A stretch of 64,000 bases of DNA from Candidatus Phytoplasma australiense (GCA_000069925.1 AM422018.1:372001-436000); one strand, 5' to 3'; shown: positions 15,963 to 25,245, counted from the first letter of the stretch. Translations and numbers: made by a program. The notes: generated by a model not told the origin, from the sequence alone.

Positions 15963-16191
15963 TCTAAATTTCGCCATCGGATTTATCGTTGGCGCCCTAT
16001 TCACAACTGCTTTAATGTTTATCATTAAAAAAATCTTTTTTAATTTTGTTCCATTGCCAGAAATCAATAATAAATCTGAAACACAAAAAGAAAACAAAAC
16101 CAATAAACCATCTTCAATTATTCCAAACCCAAATCACGAATCAAAAGAAAAAAACAATTTAGAAAGTGACAACGAAATAAATGAAAATTAA
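15955..16191 (+). CDS. Single-pass membrane protein, 78 residues (PMU-I)
   Basis: MNDLNFAIGFIVGALFTTAL followed by a basic region and a polar tail. AGGAGG six bases upstream fits ATG at 15955 better than the nearer ATG at 15949. Always paired with the 146-residue protein in each element. Unknown function. Confidence 0.8.
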   Translation: MNDLNFAIGFIVGALFTTALMFIIKKIFFNFVPLPEINNKSETQKENKTNKPSSIIPNPNHESKEKNNLESDNEINEN

Positions 16192-16282
16192 TAATTTAAA
16201 TCCATCCTCCCAAACAACTTATTAAAAGAAATTAAGAAAATTTAACCAATAACAACAAATTCCAAAAACCCTCCAAAAATAG

Positions 16283-16340
16283 ACTCAAAATTTTGCCCTT
16301 TTTTCGCTCAAAAAAACAAAAGTTGACTTATTATATTCAC
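16283..16340 (+). promoter_or_regulatory. Conserved intergenic element before the AAA+ gene
   Basis: ACTCAAAATTTTGCCC (core CAAAATTTTG is palindromic) is followed by a TTGACT box at 16324. Both are kept before the AAA+ gene in PMU-II (49832-49847) and PMU-III (59601-59616). The 16-mer also follows tra5 at 24661-24676 and 41470-41485. Likely protein binding site or promoter of the second operon. Confidence 0.45.
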
Positions 16341-16393
16341 AAATTCAAAACTTAAATATCAAAAAAAATTATTTTTTCTAGAAAGGAGAAAAA

Positions 16394-18520
16394 ATGAAGC
16401 TTAAAAACAAAATATATCTTAGTTTCTTATCTTTATTTGGTTTAATTTTGTTGATTTTATTTATTGTTGGAATATCTAAAACAGAACCCAAATCCAAATC
16501 ATCAACAACCCCAACAATAACACAACCACCCAATAACCAACTTGATTCAGAAGCAAAAGAAGAACTTAATAAACTCCAAAAACGTTTAAAAGATTTAGAA
16601 ATAATCAATCAACAAAACATAAACAATAACAAAAAACTTATAGAAGAAGACAACCAATTATCACAACAAATCAACTCTAATTTAGAAACAATCAAAACTT
16701 TAAATCTTCAAATAAACAACCTCAACCAAGAATTAGCCCAAAAAAGCAAAGAATTAAACAATAAAGAAACTAATTTAAGTGATGAAACAAAATTCCAATT
16801 AGAAACTGAAATAAAAAACTTAAACCAACAAATAGCTGATTTATCAAAACAACGCGAACAAATCAATGAAGCTACCCAACCATTAACCAAAAAAAGAGTA
16901 GAAAATACAAAATCACAAGTAAATAACAAGAAACTAATTGAAAATGTCCAATCAGAAACCAACAAAACCACTCAATTCAAAACTATTTATCAAAAAATAA
17001 ATAATTTACAACAAGCAATAAATTATAATAACGCGAACAAAGAAAACATCAAAGAACTAATAATTAAACATCAAGACAACCCCCAAGAAGTTCAAAATCT
17101 CAAAAGTTATGATTTATTTTTAGACGGTCAATTAATCCAATTTGATAAACAAATTAAACAACTTCAAAATGAAATTGAAGCAATCAAAAACCCAAATATT
17201 GAAAAAATCCCCAAAAAACAAATTACTTTTAAAGACGTTTATGGTATGGAAAGCGAAAAAGAAGAATTAGAGGATTTAATTTTTTATTTTAAAGAATCCA
17301 ATAATAATTTAGTAAATTTTGACAAAATAAGACCCAAAGGATATTTATTATACGGCCCTCCTGGTACGGGAAAAACTTTTTTACTGAAAGCATTGAGTAA
17401 TGAATGCAACGCCCATTTTATTGAATTTGAACCTTCAAAACTAGATAAAACTTATGTCGGTGAAGGGGTAGAAGAATGGGAAAAGATTTGGATGGAAGCT
17501 GAAAGACATGATAAAACTATTATCTTTATTGACGAAATTAGTGGCATGGCTAACCGTGAAGACAAAAATTCTAATAAAACAAGTATTAATATTGTTAATA
17601 ATATTTTAACTAAATTAGATGGTTTTAACCGTTCTGAAAAAAAAATTGTCTTAATGGGAGCAACTAACCACCTAGACCAAATCGACAAAGCCCTCAGAAG
17701 TAGATTTAGCAAAGAAGTAAAAATTGATTTAATTAAAGATGAAGAAATTGAAGGTTTCTTAAAATTCTTGATAGAGCCTTATCAAATTAGTTATCATACT
17801 TACCTTCATTTAAAAGAAATCGCAAACAGATGTAAAGGCAAAAACTACTCTAACCGTGATTTAACAACTATCATTAATGATGCTTATAATAAAACTAATA
17901 AATTCAAAACCCTAAACCCAAACCATGAAGTCATGTTGCCTTCTGATTTGGATGAAGTAATTGACACTAAACAAAGAATCAACAAATCAATTACAGAAAT
18001 TAAAGCACGCAGAAAAGAATGTGAAGAACAATATGAATCATGGAAACAAGGTTTTTTAAAATACCTCAAACCTCCAAAAGATGAAACAAAAGTTGAAAAA
18101 CATTATGTCTTTTACAGCCTCAACGGCCTTGGTCGCGGACAACACCGTGAATACGAGCCAACTGATATAATGCCGTTTATGAAAAACTATTTTGAGAAAT
18201 GGGAACATAAACCTTCAACTAATGATTATTTTGCTACTTTCAATACAGGAATTAACCGCGCTGATTCACAATTTCAAAATAAGTTGCTTAAAGACTTTAT
18301 AGACCACTACATGTACCTCAACTACAAAGGCCCAAAATGGTTAATTGAAGAAGATAAAGACTTTTTTATGGATGAAGTGGAATGTCATATCATAGACCCA
18401 AAGGACTCTAGGTTTCCAAAAGATGAAATGAAAAACTACTATCTTCACTTCAACCCAAAACAAAGATATCTAACACTTTACAATAAGAAATTTAATATTA
18501 AAAATAATGAAGAAAATTAA
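16394..18520 (+). CDS. hflB: Membrane-anchored FtsH-like AAA+ ATPase without protease domain (PMU-I)
   Basis: A 708-residue protein. Residues ~10-28 are a membrane segment; ~55-270 form a coiled coil. The AAA+ domain has Walker A GPPGTGKT (321-328), Walker B IIFIDE (Asp380, Glu381), and an arginine-finger region RSRFSKEVKIDL. There is no zinc-protease HExxH motif, so it cannot be a true FtsH protease; a remodelling or motor role is likely. From residue 570 it carries a C-terminal module (HYVFYSLNGLGRGQHREYEP) also present in the protein at 22113-23204. GAAAGGAG precedes the ATG. Confidence 0.85.
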   Translation: MKLKNKIYLSFLSLFGLILLILFIVGISKTEPKSKSSTTPTITQPPNNQLDSEAKEELNKLQKRLKDLEIINQQNINNNKKLIEEDNQLSQQINSNLETIKTLNLQINNLNQELAQKSKELNNKETNLSDETKFQLETEIKNLNQQIADLSKQREQINEATQPLTKKRVENTKSQVNNKKLIENVQSETNKTTQFKTIYQKINNLQQAINYNNANKENIKELIIKHQDNPQEVQNLKSYDLFLDGQLIQFDKQIKQLQNEIEAIKNPNIEKIPKKQITFKDVYGMESEKEELEDLIFYFKESNNNLVNFDKIRPKGYLLYGPPGTGKTFLLKALSNECNAHFIEFEPSKLDKTYVGEGVEEWEKIWMEAERHDKTIIFIDEISGMANREDKNSNKTSINIVNNILTKLDGFNRSEKKIVLMGATNHLDQIDKALRSRFSKEVKIDLIKDEEIEGFLKFLIEPYQISYHTYLHLKEIANRCKGKNYSNRDLTTIINDAYNKTNKFKTLNPNHEVMLPSDLDEVIDTKQRINKSITEIKARRKECEEQYESWKQGFLKYLKPPKDETKVEKHYVFYSLNGLGRGQHREYEPTDIMPFMKNYFEKWEHKPSTNDYFATFNTGINRADSQFQNKLLKDFIDHYMYLNYKGPKWLIEEDKDFFMDEVECHIIDPKDSRFPKDEMKNYYLHFNPKQRYLTLYNKKFNIKNNEEN

Positions 18521-18536
18521 AAAAAGGAGAAATAAA

Positions 18537-21500
18537 ATGGCAAAAAAAATAATCAAAACTAAAAAAATGAAACAAAAACAACCAATTAAAAAAACTATTA
18601 AACAAGTAAAAACCAAAATTCCTACTAAAAAAACCAAAAAAACAATTACAATTCCAAAAAAGGTTATTTCTAAAAATAACAAAATAAAAAAACCTTCAAA
18701 AACTATAATCAAAAAAAATCTCCAACCTACTAAAATAGTTGTTGAAACCAAAAAAGACAATTGTTTTGTAAAATTAATCAAATCAATTGTCAAAATAACC
18801 CTTATTTTATTACCATTCATACTAATTGGTGGGGGCATATGGCTTGTAATTTCTAAGTTTTTTCCTGAATTAGCTGCAAAATTTGGTGGAGTTGTTGATA
18901 CATGTTGGCAATTTATTAAACATATATGTCATAATCTAGATGACAAAACCAAAAAAGCTTTAGAAAATGTAGGAATAGACCCTAAATATTCTGCTATTGC
19001 ATCAAAAGTTTTAGGGCTTGTTGGTGGTTGTTTACTTGCTGCTACATGTTGTTTAATCCCAGGAATTGGCACATTCTTAGGAGGAGCAGTTTTAATAAGT
19101 ACTATCACTTATGTAGGAACTATTACACTTACCGAAAAAACCAATCAAGAACCACCAAAAAACACATCTCCACCACAACAAGTAGAAAACAAAGTAGATA
19201 ATACAAACAAACAAATTGAACCAGACAAATTAACTGAAAATAACAGAGATTCTGAAACCTTAGAAACTCAAAAAAAAAAAAAAACAACAAAATCAACTGA
19301 ATTAAATTCAGAAACCCTAACTCCTCAACCAACTTTAAAACAACCAATTCATAAACAAAAAGAAATTAACAAAGAAGAGTATAATAAAAGTTTATTGAAT
19401 CCAGACATTCAAAAACAATTTGAGGAGTTATTGCACCATGAAACAGTCAAAAACGAACAATTGTTGCAAGAAAGAAATTATTTTGAAGCTAATTTGCAAG
19501 CACAACAATTAGAAATGTTAAATATAAAAAATCAAAAAGATAATTTAGAAAAAGAACTAGCAGAACAAAAAAACTTATCAGATGCAGAAAAACAACAATT
19601 AACTAAGCAAATTGAGGACATAAATACTAATTTAGCTTCTAGAAACGAAGAATTAAACAATTTAGAAAAAGAGCAAGAAGTCCAAGCAGAATTAAGACAA
19701 GAATTATATGATGTTATCAACAAAGATAAGGAAAATTTAGAACAAAAAACCAAGCAATTAGAAGAACAAAAAAACTTATCAGATACAGAAAAGCAACAAT
19801 TAACTAAGCAAATTGAGGACATAAATACTAATTTAGCATCTAAAAACGAAGAATTAAATAACTTAAATCAAAAATTAGAAGAAGAAGCAAAAAAACAAAC
19901 TGAATTAAATGATGTTATCCAAACCCAAGAAAAAAAGTTAAAACAAATCCAAATTTCTAGCGAAGAAAAACAACAAGAATTAAACAATAAAATTAAAGAT
20001 ATTCAAACCACTTTAGATAAGCAAGCAAAAGTTACCGAAGACAAAAACAAAGAATTAGAACAAATGCAAAGTCAAAAAATTCAACTAGAAAACCAATTAG
20101 CTTCAAATAAACAAGATTTACAAAATTTACAAAAAGAAATATTTAATAAAGAAGCTAAATTGGAAGATAAAGAAAAAGAACTAGCAGAACAAAAAAACTT
20201 ATCAGATGCAGAAAAACAACAATTAACTTCAGAAATCAATAATCTAAAAAACGATATCAACCAAGAAAAAGTTAATTATCAAGCACAAGTATCACTTAAA
20301 GAAGAAGAAATTAAGCAATTGCAACAAACCGAAAGTGATTTAAAACAGCAACTAACTAAAACCCAAGCAGAAACTATGAGCCTAAGAGAACAACATGTAA
20401 AAACTTTGGAAGAAATCCAAAGACAAATTACAAATTATAAAAAAACCGTTGCTGAACTAGAAGAAGAAACCCAAAAACTAAAAGACCAAATTGCAAAAAA
20501 CAATGAAAATGCTAAACAATTACAAAAAGAATTAAAAACTAAACAAGCGAAATTAGATGAAATTAACAAAAAAATAGGAACTTTAACAGCAAATAAAGAT
20601 AATTTAGAAAAAACAATAAAAGACTTAGAAAACGACCAAACAGTAACAAATTATAAAAAGACAAAAAATCGTACAGATTGGGGTGTTAGAAGTAGTAGTA
20701 AAGAAATACAATTCCCTCGTTTTTGGAATGATAAACCTTTCACATATAAAATTGTTCCAAAGATTGATTTTTATGAAACTGGATTCACCGAAAATGCAAC
20801 GGGTTATCAAGCATATCGTGGAGAAATGAATAAAAATACCATACAAGGAGAAAGTATAGAACTATCCCCAGATAAATATTATTGCGAACCTTCTATTAAT
20901 ATGAGAAATATACCATATTCCACTAATGGAGCTAATTTAATTTTTAGCGAACCAACCTCACAGACCGAACCACCACAAAATTTAATCAAACTTAATGAAG
21001 CAAAAGAAAACTTAAAAAATACATCCCAGGAATTAGCAAATTATGGAACTAATTTAAAAAACGCTCAACTAGAATATAATCAATTATTAGAAAATCAAAC
21101 ACCAGATGATAGTTTGCAACAAGAATTAAATAATAAAGCAAATCATATTAAAACTTTAAAAAACGAAATGCAAAAACTAGAAATTAAAGAACAAGGTTTT
21201 AGAAGTGAAATTGATACTTTAAAATTAGAAAATAAAAACTTAAAAGAAAAATATACTAATGATTTAACGAAAATAAAACAAGAACTTGATGTATCTAAAA
21301 CCGAAAACAAGCAACTAGAAAAAGAGATGCAAGAAATACAAGCTGAATTGATTAAAAATGGTAACGCTGATGATGCATTAGTTAAACAATTAAATCACAA
21401 AGAAGCTCAAATAAAAGAATTAAAGGGTAAAATTAACACTTTAGAAGCCAATGAAACTAAATTGCAAACAATTATTAAACAAAAAGACGAAGAAATTAAA

Positions 21501-22031
21501 CAATTACAAGAAACAATTCAAGAACAAGCAGAACAAATTATAAAATTAACTGCTGAAATTGAAAACAATATAGAAATTTTCAAACAACAAGCAATGAAAA
21601 TTCAACAACTAGAAGGGGCAATTTCAGGACTTGAAGATGCAAGTGGGGCGATGGGTGGTAATAACAAAGAATTATTACATGAAATCAATAAACTAAAAGC
21701 CCAATTAAAAGCTGAACAAGAAGCGCACGTTGCAACAAAGAAAAGATTGGAAGAAGAGATTGTTGAATTAAATGATGATAAGTTAAAATTAAGCAATTAT
21801 GTAAAACTTTTAAAAACCAAAAAAAATAATTGGATGGAAGATGTTGAAAATGTAGGTGCTGCGATTAACATAGGTGTTTCCACCAAAGCTGGTGTGATGG
21901 TGGGTGCTACGTTGGGAAGTGCTGCGGGCCCTATAGGTACGTTTTTAGGTGGAGCTGCAGGTGGTGTAATTTCTGCCGCTGTGGCTGTTGCTAGTAAATG
22001 GGATGTAGTTAAAACATGGTTTGGTCGGTAA
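18537..22031 (+). CDS. Giant coiled-coil membrane protein, SMC-like (PMU-I)
   Basis: A 1164-residue protein annotated SMC-like in related genomes by coiled coil only; I see no ATPase motif. A very basic N-terminus (KKTKK repeats) leads to a membrane segment (TLILLPFILIGGGIWLVI), a second glycine-rich hydrophobic region and ~850 residues of coiled coil with three copies of AEQKNLSDAEKQQLTKQI. A non-coiled insert (TDWGVRSSSKEIQFPRFWND) lies near residue 720. The C-terminus is a glycine-zipper-like hydrophobic stretch (GATLGSAAGPIGTFLGGAAG). ATG 18537 follows AAAGGAG and matches the PMU-II start. Confidence 0.85.
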   Translation: MAKKIIKTKKMKQKQPIKKTIKQVKTKIPTKKTKKTITIPKKVISKNNKIKKPSKTIIKKNLQPTKIVVETKKDNCFVKLIKSIVKITLILLPFILIGGGIWLVISKFFPELAAKFGGVVDTCWQFIKHICHNLDDKTKKALENVGIDPKYSAIASKVLGLVGGCLLAATCCLIPGIGTFLGGAVLISTITYVGTITLTEKTNQEPPKNTSPPQQVENKVDNTNKQIEPDKLTENNRDSETLETQKKKKTTKSTELNSETLTPQPTLKQPIHKQKEINKEEYNKSLLNPDIQKQFEELLHHETVKNEQLLQERNYFEANLQAQQLEMLNIKNQKDNLEKELAEQKNLSDAEKQQLTKQIEDINTNLASRNEELNNLEKEQEVQAELRQELYDVINKDKENLEQKTKQLEEQKNLSDTEKQQLTKQIEDINTNLASKNEELNNLNQKLEEEAKKQTELNDVIQTQEKKLKQIQISSEEKQQELNNKIKDIQTTLDKQAKVTEDKNKELEQMQSQKIQLENQLASNKQDLQNLQKEIFNKEAKLEDKEKELAEQKNLSDAEKQQLTSEINNLKNDINQEKVNYQAQVSLKEEEIKQLQQTESDLKQQLTKTQAETMSLREQHVKTLEEIQRQITNYKKTVAELEEETQKLKDQIAKNNENAKQLQKELKTKQAKLDEINKKIGTLTANKDNLEKTIKDLENDQTVTNYKKTKNRTDWGVRSSSKEIQFPRFWNDKPFTYKIVPKIDFYETGFTENATGYQAYRGEMNKNTIQGESIELSPDKYYCEPSINMRNIPYSTNGANLIFSEPTSQTEPPQNLIKLNEAKENLKNTSQELANYGTNLKNAQLEYNQLLENQTPDDSLQQELNNKANHIKTLKNEMQKLEIKEQGFRSEIDTLKLENKNLKEKYTNDLTKIKQELDVSKTENKQLEKEMQEIQAELIKNGNADDALVKQLNHKEAQIKELKGKINTLEANETKLQTIIKQKDEEIKQLQETIQEQAEQIIKLTAEIENNIEIFKQQAMKIQQLEGAISGLEDASGAMGGNNKELLHEINKLKAQLKAEQEAHVATKKRLEEEIVELNDDKLKLSNYVKLLKTKKNNWMEDVENVGAAINIGVSTKAGVMVGATLGSAAGPIGTFLGGAAGGVISAAVAVASKWDVVKTWFGR

Positions 22032-22051
22032 TGCAATTTTTTTGCATTACC
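22027..22051 (+). other. Perfect hairpin overlapping the stop of the giant coiled-coil gene
   Basis: GGTAATGCAA and TTGCATTACC pair over 10 bp around five T. The stop codon TAA lies in the stem. No T run follows, so it may be a 3'-end stabiliser or processing site. Kept in PMU-II (44034-44058). Confidence 0.6.
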
Positions 22052-22112
22052 AGATTAGATTATGATACAATGATGATAAGTTATAAAAATAAAAAAGGAA
22101 GTTAATTATAGG

Positions 22113-23204
22113 ATGGAGTTATTTAAAGTATTAGTTATTATAGGTATTTTAGGAGTTTTTTTTGGATTGGGTCCTTTATTGATTTGGGTTGTTCAAAAAC
22201 ACGTAAATAATAAATTAAATAATGTAGAAAATATTAAATTACAAATTGAAGTTGAGACAATAACTAAGCAAGAAAAATTAAACCAAAAAATATCTGAGTT
22301 AGTAAACAATAAAGCTTTATCAGATAAAGAAAAAACTGAATTAGAAGAAGAAATAAATTCAATTCAAACTGAATTAAACCAAAAACAAGCAGAATTATCA
22401 CATAATCAAATGTTGACAGGAAAATTAAAAGCTAAAAAATATACAAAAAGAAATCCAATAAAAGCTATAATTATATATTATTGTTTTATATTAAGTATAA
22501 TTGCTATTTTTGGTGGTTTTATATTTTTAGACAATAAATACGATATAACAAATTCAAAACCCAAAACTTATACTATTTCTGAACTGAAAGTAGAAATTGA
22601 ATCTGAATGGTTTGAAGGATACCGTTCTAGAGATGATAACTACCAAATTAAGAAATATTATAAAGCAGATGGTTATGACCCCAATGCAGAATTTGGGGCC
22701 ACAAAAGATTGGAAAGGTAGTCCTTGTCAAAGTTATAGTCATGATGTTAATCAACTTGTTTTGGGTCACCAAATGATTAAAGTTAAATACACTTTCTACG
22801 GTCTCAACGGTCTTGGTCGTGGACAGCACCGTGAATACGAGCCAAATGATATAATGCCGTTTATGAAAAACCCTTTTGACAAATGGGAACATAAACCTTC
22901 AACTAATGATTATTTTGCTACTTTCAATACAGGAATTAACCGCGCTGATTCACAATTTCAAAATAAGTTGCTTAAAGACTTTATAGACCACTACATGTAC
23001 CTCAACTACAAAGGCCCAAAATGGTTAATTGAAGAAGATAAAGACTTTTTTATGGATGAAGTGGAATGTCATATCATAGACCCAAAGGACTCTAGGTTTC
23101 CAAAAGATGAAATGAAAAACTACTATCTTCACTTCAACCCAAAACAAAAATATCTAACACTTTACAATAAGAAATTTAATATTAAAAATAATGAAGAAAA
23201 TTAA
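22113..23204 (+). CDS. Two-membrane-segment protein sharing the AAA+ C-terminal module (PMU-I)
   Basis: A 363-residue protein. Membrane segment 1 is near residues 6-26, then a coiled coil to ~105, membrane segment 2 near 119-140 (YYCFILSIIAIFGGFIF), then a likely outer domain. From ~225 it carries the LNGLGRGQHREYEP module, almost identical to the end of the PMU-I AAA+ protein including the last residues KFNIKNNEEN. The two may bind a common partner. Unknown family. A GGAAG site precedes the ATG. Confidence 0.82.
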   Translation: MELFKVLVIIGILGVFFGLGPLLIWVVQKHVNNKLNNVENIKLQIEVETITKQEKLNQKISELVNNKALSDKEKTELEEEINSIQTELNQKQAELSHNQMLTGKLKAKKYTKRNPIKAIIIYYCFILSIIAIFGGFIFLDNKYDITNSKPKTYTISELKVEIESEWFEGYRSRDDNYQIKKYYKADGYDPNAEFGATKDWKGSPCQSYSHDVNQLVLGHQMIKVKYTFYGLNGLGRGQHREYEPNDIMPFMKNPFDKWEHKPSTNDYFATFNTGINRADSQFQNKLLKDFIDHYMYLNYKGPKWLIEEDKDFFMDEVECHIIDPKDSRFPKDEMKNYYLHFNPKQKYLTLYNKKFNIKNNEEN

Positions 23205-23262
23205 AAAAAGGAGTTTGGTAATTAATGCTTAAATTACAAAATCAATTAAAAAAATAATTAAT

Positions 23263-23314
23263 ATTTTAAAACAACAATAAAACTTTTTAAAAGATTTTAT
23301 TGTTGTTTTTTTTA
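23263..23314 (+). terminator. Intrinsic terminator before tra5
   Basis: AAAACAACAATAAAA pairs with TTTTATTGTTGTTTT around a short loop and is followed by more T. The mirrored copy lies near 42838-42882. Confidence 0.8.
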
Positions 23315-23385
23315 TAAAACCCGACAAAACTAGTTTTTTTAACAATAAAGGCTTAAAAAAATAAAGCTATGTTAACAAAACAGAA

Positions 23386-24555
23386 ATGAGCTTAGAAATG
23401 GAGAAAAAAATAAAATTATATTCTTTGGATGTTAAATTAAAGGCTGTTTTTGCGAAACAAGAAGGCAAAAGATGTAAAGAAATACAGCAAAATTTTAATA
23501 TTAAAAATCGGAGTCAGATTTATCAATGGGTGGAGTGGTATGAATTAAAAGGCGCAGAAAGGCTAGAACAATCAATTAGAGGAAAAAGAAAGGTTGTTGA
23601 AAAAGGAATTAATCCAATTAAAACGGAAATCAAAAAACAACTTAAAAATAGTTTCAAGAAAAATAGAAAATTATATTTAGATATTATTAATAAATATCAA
23701 AAAGAAGTTTCGTTAAAACAATTGATTAAATGGTTGTCTATTTCAAAAACTAGTTATTTTCGGTGGATTAAACAAAGTCTTCATCCTAGACCTCAAAGTG
23801 AATTGGAAAAAGCCTTGTTTCAAATATGTCAGCAAGGTTCATATATCACAACTGATGGCAAGAGAAAAAGAAGGCTCGGTTATCGCGTGGTTCATCAAAA
23901 ACTAATTGACCTTAAATTTAAGATAAACTCTAAGACTGTTTTAAAGCTAATGCATCAATTTGGGTTATTATCACAAAGAATACAAAGAAAAAATCAATAT
24001 TATTATGATTTAGCTATTCAAAAAGAAAATAATTTAAAAAATCTAATTCAAAACAATTATCACGCCACAAGACCGTTTGAAAAATTATGTACTGATATTA
24101 CTTATATACCTTTTGGAAAAAATAACCAAAAATTATTTGTTTCTGCGATAATGGATTTGTATAACCGTGAAATTATTGGTTACAACATTTCTAAAATCGC
24201 TGATGTTGATTTTGTAATTAATACTTTAAAAGTTATTCCTGCATTAATAATCCCTTGCATTCTTCATTGTGATAGAGCAAGTGTTTATACTTCTAAAAAA
24301 TATCAAACTGAGTTAAAAGCTAATAATCTAATAACTAGTTTCTCAGCTAAATCCATGCCAACTGATAATGCTTGCATGGAGGCATTTTGGGCCAACATGA
24401 AACGAGAAACTATCCATTATGAAAAAATGCAAAATCTAGGCGAACATCAAATTATAGAAATTATTCCTGATTACATTGAATATTATAATATTTATCGTAA
24501 AATGAAAGTTCTAAATTATTTATCACCCAAAGAATTTAAAATAAAAAAATATTAA
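23386..24555 (+). CDS. tra5: IS3/IS150-family transposase Tra5 (PMU-I)
   Basis: A 389-residue single-frame transposase, instead of the usual orfA/orfB pair joined by frameshifting. N-terminal helix-turn-helix (LDVKLKAVFAKQEGKRCKEI), then an HTH-like region SISKTSYFRWIKQ, and an RVE integrase core with Asp237 (CTDITY), Asp296 (HCDRAS) and Glu332 (MEAFWANMKRE); the 35-residue D-E spacing is the classic DD35E. It is intact here, while the PMU-II copy is frameshifted. It is the likely mover of PMU-I. Confidence 0.93.
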   Translation: MSLEMEKKIKLYSLDVKLKAVFAKQEGKRCKEIQQNFNIKNRSQIYQWVEWYELKGAERLEQSIRGKRKVVEKGINPIKTEIKKQLKNSFKKNRKLYLDIINKYQKEVSLKQLIKWLSISKTSYFRWIKQSLHPRPQSELEKALFQICQQGSYITTDGKRKRRLGYRVVHQKLIDLKFKINSKTVLKLMHQFGLLSQRIQRKNQYYYDLAIQKENNLKNLIQNNYHATRPFEKLCTDITYIPFGKNNQKLFVSAIMDLYNREIIGYNISKIADVDFVINTLKVIPALIIPCILHCDRASVYTSKKYQTELKANNLITSFSAKSMPTDNACMEAFWANMKRETIHYEKMQNLGEHQIIEIIPDYIEYYNIYRKMKVLNYLSPKEFKIKKY

Positions 24556-24567
24556 TTAATAATTAAA

Positions 24568-24612
24568 ATTATAAGCCCTTCATAACGGAGGGCAATTTGT
24601 GTAGGTTTTTTT
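24568..24612 (+). terminator. Weak hairpin after tra5
   Basis: GCCCT and AGGGC pair around TCATAACGG; a T7 run follows 14 bases later. Possible terminator, also present in mirror at 41540-41580. Confidence 0.4.
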
Positions 24613-24843
24613 AAGTTCTTTAAAAAAATAACTTTTTAAAAAACCATAACACCTCTTAGAACTCAAAATTTTGCCCTTATATGACACTTTTGGGTGATTG
24701 GTAATGATAAATATCAAATCGTAAATATAAAATTATTTAAGAGGTAATATTTTGATTGTTTATTTTTTGAAATTAATAAAATTCTTTAAATCAATTATTT
24801 TTAGATTATTATGTAAAAAAATTATTTTTTTATATTTTTAGTA

Positions 24844-24966
24844 TTGACAAATATAATATTTTAATAGTATAATATATATGGTAAATATATAAAGAAAGAA
24901 ATAAAAACTTTTGAATAGTTTTTATTTCTTTCTTTATATTACATATACATATATTATACTATTAAA
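24844..24966 (+). ncRNA. Consensus promoter driving a long hairpin RNA
   Basis: TTGACA (24844-24849), 18 bases, TATAAT (24868-24873). The expected transcript folds at once: AAAGAAAGAAATAAAAACT (24891-24909) pairs perfectly with 24917-24935 around a 7-base loop, and imperfect pairing extends outward to about 24861-24966. No reading frame is present. The block is absent at the equivalent site of PMU-II. Confidence 0.5.
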
Positions 24967-25028
24967 TAATATTATTATTTTATACTTATAAAATATAAAA
25001 TTTTTTCTTCAAAAAACCAATTAGAAAA

Positions 25029-25050
25029 GTGGTACTGGTTGAGAACAACA
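25029..25050 (+). repeat. Subterminal copy of the PMU left-end sequence
   Basis: GTGGTACTGGTTGAGAACAA plus CA repeats part of the left terminal repeat in the same orientation, 117 bases inside the right end. Also in PMU-II at 41224-41246. Confidence 0.75.
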
Positions 25051-25078
25051 AATTTAAAAATAATTAATATTTTATATT

Positions 25079-25107
25079 TTGACAAATAATTTGAATTATG
25101 TTATAAT
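25079..25107 (+). promoter_or_regulatory. Outward-facing consensus promoter at PMU-I right end
   Basis: TTGACA, 17 bases, TATAAT, reading out through the right terminal repeat. Identical geometry is kept at 41168-41196 (minus) and 60642-60670 (plus). Typical of elements that activate neighbouring genes. Confidence 0.75.
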
Positions 25108-25166
25108 AAAGGTAATTAATAAACAATTTGGTTTTTCAAAAAATCATATTTTTTTTTGGAAAAAAA

Positions 25167-25204
25167 TGTTGTTCTCAAATGGTGCCATTTTTGTGGAGCT
25201 TACC
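25167..25204. repeat. Right terminal inverted repeat of PMU-I
   Basis: TGTTGTTCTCAAATGGTGCC and on to GAGCTTACC; inverted partner of 10692-10729. Confidence 0.85.
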
Positions 25205-25245
25205 ATAGTTACTAAATGTTTTTTGAAAAAGTTTTGTTGTTTCAT
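25205..25245 (-). pseudogene. 5' end of the gene interrupted by PMU-I
   Basis: ATG at 25245 begins MKQQNFFKKHLV and then ACTAT at the insertion point. The remaining part is at 9948-10691. AAAGG lies 10 bases before the ATG. The first five bases (25205-25209, ATAGT) are the duplicated target. Confidence 0.85.

Larger units (their letters stand above)
10692..25204 (+). mobile_element. PMU-I, near-intact 14.5-kb potential mobile unit
   Basis: The element is bounded by 38-bp imperfect inverted repeats (10692-10729 and 25167-25204, about 27 of 38 matching; inner 12 bases TTGAGAACAACA identical) and by 5-bp direct repeats. All genes point right. It carries dnaB at the left end and tra5 (DDE transposase) at the right, with tmk, HU, methylase, AAA+ and coiled-coil genes between. 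tra5, dnaB, tmk and the AAA gene are open, so it may still be active. The empty site is fully reconstructable. Confidence 0.9.

Noticed and set aside
18470-18838. Hydrophobic open frame on the minus strand
   Set aside because: Shadow of the Lys-rich start of the giant coiled-coil gene; Lys codons read backwards give Phe and Leu.
19532-19822. Repeated Cys/Ser-rich open frame opposite the coiled coil
   Set aside because: Arises from complement of the AEQKNLSDAEKQQL repeats.
18537-22031. True SMC ATPase
   Set aside because: No Walker A, Walker B or ABC signature; similarity is only coiled coil.
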